From a bacterium (GTDB lineage Bacteria > Planctomycetota > JACOTG01 > JAUIME01), in assembly GCA_030433195.1 (NCBI GenBank), contig JAUIME010000269.1, forward strand, positions 1 through 6,994: a DNA stretch of 6,994 bases. The letters run 5' to 3'. Below the pieces are notes generated by a model that was not told where the DNA came from, searched no databases, and was given only the letters and a program-made list of their open reading frames with translations. Shown in pieces: positions 4,244-6,994 of the stretch (positions within the stretch are counted from its first letter, which is position 1; every line of letters starts with the position of its first letter). A program made the translations under genes and the position numbers.

Positions 4244-6994
4244 CGAGCGCTGGGAAACCGTGAAGCGGCTCTTCGGCGATGCGATCGAAGCCGATCCCGC
4301 GGATCGAGCCGCGCTGCTCGATCGCGAATGCGACGACCCGGCGATCCGCGAAGAGGTCGAAGCGCTCCTGCGTGATCACGAGCGATCGGAGACGTTCCTC
4401 GAGATCGACCGGCGCAATCCCGCGCTGCGGTCCGACCGGAGCGTCGCCCGCGATCGCTGGATCGGCCGCCGACTCGGCCCGTATCGACTGACCGCGTGGA
4501 TCGGCGCCGGCGGGATGGGAGCCGTGTACGCGGCCGAGCGCGACGACGAGCAATTCGAGAAGCGTGTCGCCGTGAAGCTGCTCGAGAGCGGCCTCGCGTC
4601 CGAAGAGATGCGCCAGCGCTTTCGGCTCGAGCGTCAGGTGCTCGCGCGGCTCGAGCACCCGAACATCGCGCGGCTCCTCGACGGCGGCTCGACCGACGAG
4701 GGCGTTCCGTATCTCGTCATGGAGTACGTCGAGGGCGTGCCGATCGATCGCTACTGCGCCGAGCGGTTGTTGTCGCTCGACGCGCGTCTCGAGCTCGTGC
4801 TCGGGGTCTGCGATGCGGTGCAGTACGCGCACCGAAGTCTCGTCGTGCATCGCGATCTGAAGCCCGGCAACATCCTCGTCGACGATGCGGGCGTCGTGAA
4901 GCTGCTCGACTTCGGGATCGCCAAGGTGCTCGAGGACGACGACGGCGGCGACCCGCTCGACGCGGCCGGTTCGCTCACGACGCGTCTCGCGGCCCCCGCC
5001 GCGATGCGTCTGACGCCGCGCTACGCCGCGCCGGAGCAGGTTCGCGGCGGAGCGATCACCACGGCAACCGACGTCTATGCGCTCAGCGTCATCTTGTACG
5101 AGCTGCTCGCCGGTCACCATCCGTATCGCGTGCCCGGAACCGACGAGGTCGCGATCGCGCAGGCGATCTGCGAGGTGGATCCGGTGCGCCCGAGCACGGC
5201 GGTGCTGCGAGGCGGCGACGGGGGCACGCGCGAACGCGACTCCATTCCCGAGCCCGAGCGTCCGCAGTGGCGGCGTCGCCTTCGCGGCGATCTCGACACG
5301 ATCGTGCTCGCGGGGCTGCGCAAGGATCCCGAGCGGCGCTATCGAACGGTCGCCGAGCTGGCGGAAGACTTGCGCCGCTATCGGACGGGATTGCCGATTC
5401 TCGCGGCGAAGGACTCGCTCGGGTATCGGCTCGGGAAGTTCGTCGCGCGGCATCGCGGACTCGTCGCGCTCGGGACGCTCGCGTTCGTCGCGATCGTCGC
5501 GGGCCTCGCGAGTACCACGGCGCTGTGGCTGCGCACGTCGTCGCTCCTCGACGAGACGGCCGAAGCGGAGCGTCGCGAATCGATCGCGCGTTCGCGCGCC
5601 GAACAGCGGCTCGACGTCGCGCGTTCGCTCGCTCGCGCGATGCTCTACGACGTGTCCGACGTCGTCGAGAACCTGCCCGGCAGTACGCCCGCGCGCGAGC
5701 TGCTCGCGAGCACGGCGCAACGATACCTCGATCAACTCGCCGACGACGCGCTCGACGATCCCGCGTTCTTGCGTGATCTCGCGACGAGCTATCTGCTGCT
5801 CGCCGAAGTTCGCGGGACGGGACCGCGCGGCGGCTTCGGAGATCTCGGCGCGGCGCTCGCGAGCGCGGACCGCGGACTCGAGCTGCTCGACCTCGCCGAG
5901 GGTGCCGACTCGAGCGACCTTCATCTCATGACGGCGCGCTGCAGTTTGCTGTATCGGCGCGGCGAGGTCTTGCGGAACCTCGGTCGTAACGAGGAAGCCC
6001 GCGCGGCCTACGTCGCGACGCGCGAGCTCGCCAATCGTGTGCTCGAGCGCGAGCCGAACGCGCGCGGACCGTTGCAACACCTCTTCGGATCGTGGCACGC
6101 GGAGGGGCGCGTCGCCGAGAAGCTCGGCGAGGTCGACGAGGCCCTGCAGGCGTATCAGCGTGCGAGCGAGGCGATGGCGCGACTGCGCGATCGCGCGCCC
6201 GCGCCCGGAGACGATCGAGACGCCGTGCTGCCGTGGCTCGCGCGGGGGACGCTGCTCGTGGTGCAGCTCGATCGAGCGGACGATGCACAAGCCGAGTTCG
6301 ATCGTGCCGAGGCGGTGCTCGAAGAACTCGCGGACGACCCCGACGACGTCGAGTTGCAGTTGACGCGGCAGACCCTGTGGGACGGGCAGGCGCGTGTCGC
6401 GCTGCATCGCGGCGAGCTCGATCTTGCGATGGAGCGCGCCGAGCGGTCGCTCGCGATCCTGCGTCGTTTCGTCGAACGCGATCCGCAGAACGACCGGCAC
6501 GCACGTGGGCTTTCGATCGCGCTCGAGCTCGCGGGCGACATCGAGGTGCAGGCTCGAGAATGGGCGAGCGCTGCCGATCGCTATCGCGAGTCGCTCGCGC
6601 TCAGCGAGCGGCTGTTCGAGATCGACGCCGACAACATGCTGCCGCTCGACGGCCTCGTCACGGCGGGCGCGAAACTCGCGGGCGTCTTGTTCCGGCTCGG
6701 CGACGACGAGGGGGCGCTCGCCGCGTCGCGCCGGGCCATCGAGGCCGGTCGGCGGTTGCTGTCCGTGGATCGCGGGGCGGTGCGGCCGGCGCGGAATCTC
6801 GCGGAGGCGTTGCAGACCGAGGCGTTCGTGCACGATCGGCGTGGCGATCGTGCGAAAGCCGCCGAGTCGTTTCGGGCGCAGTACGAGGTCGCGCGTTCGC
6901 TCGTAGAGGCGCTTCCCGATCGAGCGTGGCCGTATCGTAGCCTCGCGAACGCGTGCGGCGGCAGCGGAATGCAGTACGAAACGAGTGCGACCGC
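4236..6994 (+). CDS. Transmembrane Ser/Thr protein kinase with TPR domain, 3'-truncated by window edge
   Basis: ATG 4236 overlaps the sigma stop by 8 bases. The frame stays open for 919 residues to the window end. An N-terminal segment (about 5-60; RWETVKRLF, EEVEALLRDHE) is the helical lead-in common in this family. The Hanks kinase domain spans about 83-383: Gly-loop IGAGGMGAVY (89-98), VAVK with K114, helix-C E132, catalytic HRDLKPGN (205-212, D207), DFG (225-227), APE (265-267) and DVYALSVILYELLAG (279-293). All catalytic residues are present, so it should be active. The activation segment carries S246, T248, T249 and T260 and an acidic DDDGGD insertion. A transmembrane helix lies at about 409-432, after basic HR, putting the kinase in the cytoplasm and the C-terminal part probably in the periplasm. 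A coiled-coil-like Glu/Arg stretch (about 438-460) leads into about seven TPR-like units (512-890), e.g. GEVLRNLGRNEEARAAY (576 on) and GRVAEKLGEVDEALQAY (624 on). TPRs usually bind protein partners, so this is likely a sensor or docking module. The partner sigma factor is the obvious candidate substrate. Confidence 0.97.
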   Translation, partial: MTSERWETVKRLFGDAIEADPADRAALLDRECDDPAIREEVEALLRDHERSETFLEIDRRNPALRSDRSVARDRWIGRRLGPYRLTAWIGAGGMGAVYAAERDDEQFEKRVAVKLLESGLASEEMRQRFRLERQVLARLEHPNIARLLDGGSTDEGVPYLVMEYVEGVPIDRYCAERLLSLDARLELVLGVCDAVQYAHRSLVVHRDLKPGNILVDDAGVVKLLDFGIAKVLEDDDGGDPLDAAGSLTTRLAAPAAMRLTPRYAAPEQVRGGAITTATDVYALSVILYELLAGHHPYRVPGTDEVAIAQAICEVDPVRPSTAVLRGGDGGTRERDSIPEPERPQWRRRLRGDLDTIVLAGLRKDPERRYRTVAELAEDLRRYRTGLPILAAKDSLGYRLGKFVARHRGLVALGTLAFVAIVAGLASTTALWLRTSSLLDETAEAERRESIARSRAEQRLDVARSLARAMLYDVSDVVENLPGSTPARELLASTAQRYLDQLADDALDDPAFLRDLATSYLLLAEVRGTGPRGGFGDLGAALASADRGLELLDLAEGADSSDLHLMTARCSLLYRRGEVLRNLGRNEEARAAYVATRELANRVLEREPNARGPLQHLFGSWHAEGRVAEKLGEVDEALQAYQRASEAMARLRDRAPAPGDDRDAVLPWLARGTLLVVQLDRADDAQAEFDRAEAVLEELADDPDDVELQLTRQTLWDGQARVALHRGELDLAMERAERSLAILRRFVERDPQNDRHARGLSIALELAGDIEVQAREWASAADRYRESLALSERLFEIDADNMLPLDGLVTAGAKLAGVLFRLGDDEGALAASRRAIEAGRRLLSVDRGAVRPARNLAEALQTEAFVHDRRGDRAKAAESFRAQYEVARSLVEALPDRAWPYRSLANACGGSGMQYETSAT

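Noticed and set aside
4496..5776. A 426-residue plus-strand frame inside the kinase gene
   Set aside because: It is in a different frame from the kinase, which has all catalytic motifs. The translation is extremely Arg/Ala-rich, a typical out-of-frame shadow.
3699..6833. A 1044-residue open frame on the minus strand
   Set aside because: It lies antisense to the sigma and kinase genes, whose plus-strand products carry complete family motifs. Its translation is Arg/Glu-rich with no recognisable domain, as expected from the codon bias of GC-rich genes.
1..6994. tRNA, rRNA, CRISPR arrays, insertion sequences or attachment sites
   Set aside because: I saw no cloverleaf-like segments, regular spaced direct repeats, transposase motifs or terminal inverted repeats in the window.

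Overview
The window comes from a GC-rich bacterial chromosome (roughly two thirds G+C by eye). It holds five genes: two on the left reading rightward, one small gene reading leftward, and a rightward pair that runs off the right edge. Three things together are typical of Planctomycetota, Acidobacteriota, Myxococcota and similar large-genome Gram-negative groups: an ECF-type sigma factor of the 'ALVHEAY' class overlapping a TPR-bearing serine/threonine kinase, a HEAT-repeat protein, and a YHS-domain lipoprotein. I cannot fix the phylum from sequence alone.

Layout. Bases 1-2125 encode the C-terminal 707 residues of a HEAT-repeat protein whose start lies outside the window. A 151-base gap follows, then a secreted or lipid-anchored YHS-domain protein (2277-2819) with a very strong ribosome binding site. 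A 15-bp stem-loop (2866-2913) separates it from a convergent small gene (2966-3187, minus strand). That gene encodes a 73-residue histone-fold protein with the diagnostic RKT...D signature. It has a near-ideal sigma-70-type promoter (3346-3374) and a leader of about 150 nt with several hairpins.

Divergent from the histone gene is a two-gene unit: an ECF sigma factor (3680-4243) whose last 8 bases overlap the start of a transmembrane Hanks-type Ser/Thr kinase with a TPR-rich C-terminal half (4236 to beyond 6994). The kinase is the longest gene here, but it has no stop in the window and is easily missed by ORF callers that require one.

Working together. The sigma/kinase pair looks like a signalling module with no anti-sigma gene visible. 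The sigma factor lacks the usual acidic region 2.2 motif and has threonines there, so activation by phosphorylation from the adjacent kinase is a reasonable hypothesis. The histone-fold gene is the most unusual item: histones are uncommon in bacteria, and this one is short, about charge-neutral, and apparently transcribed from its own strong promoter. No evidence links it functionally to its neighbours beyond position.
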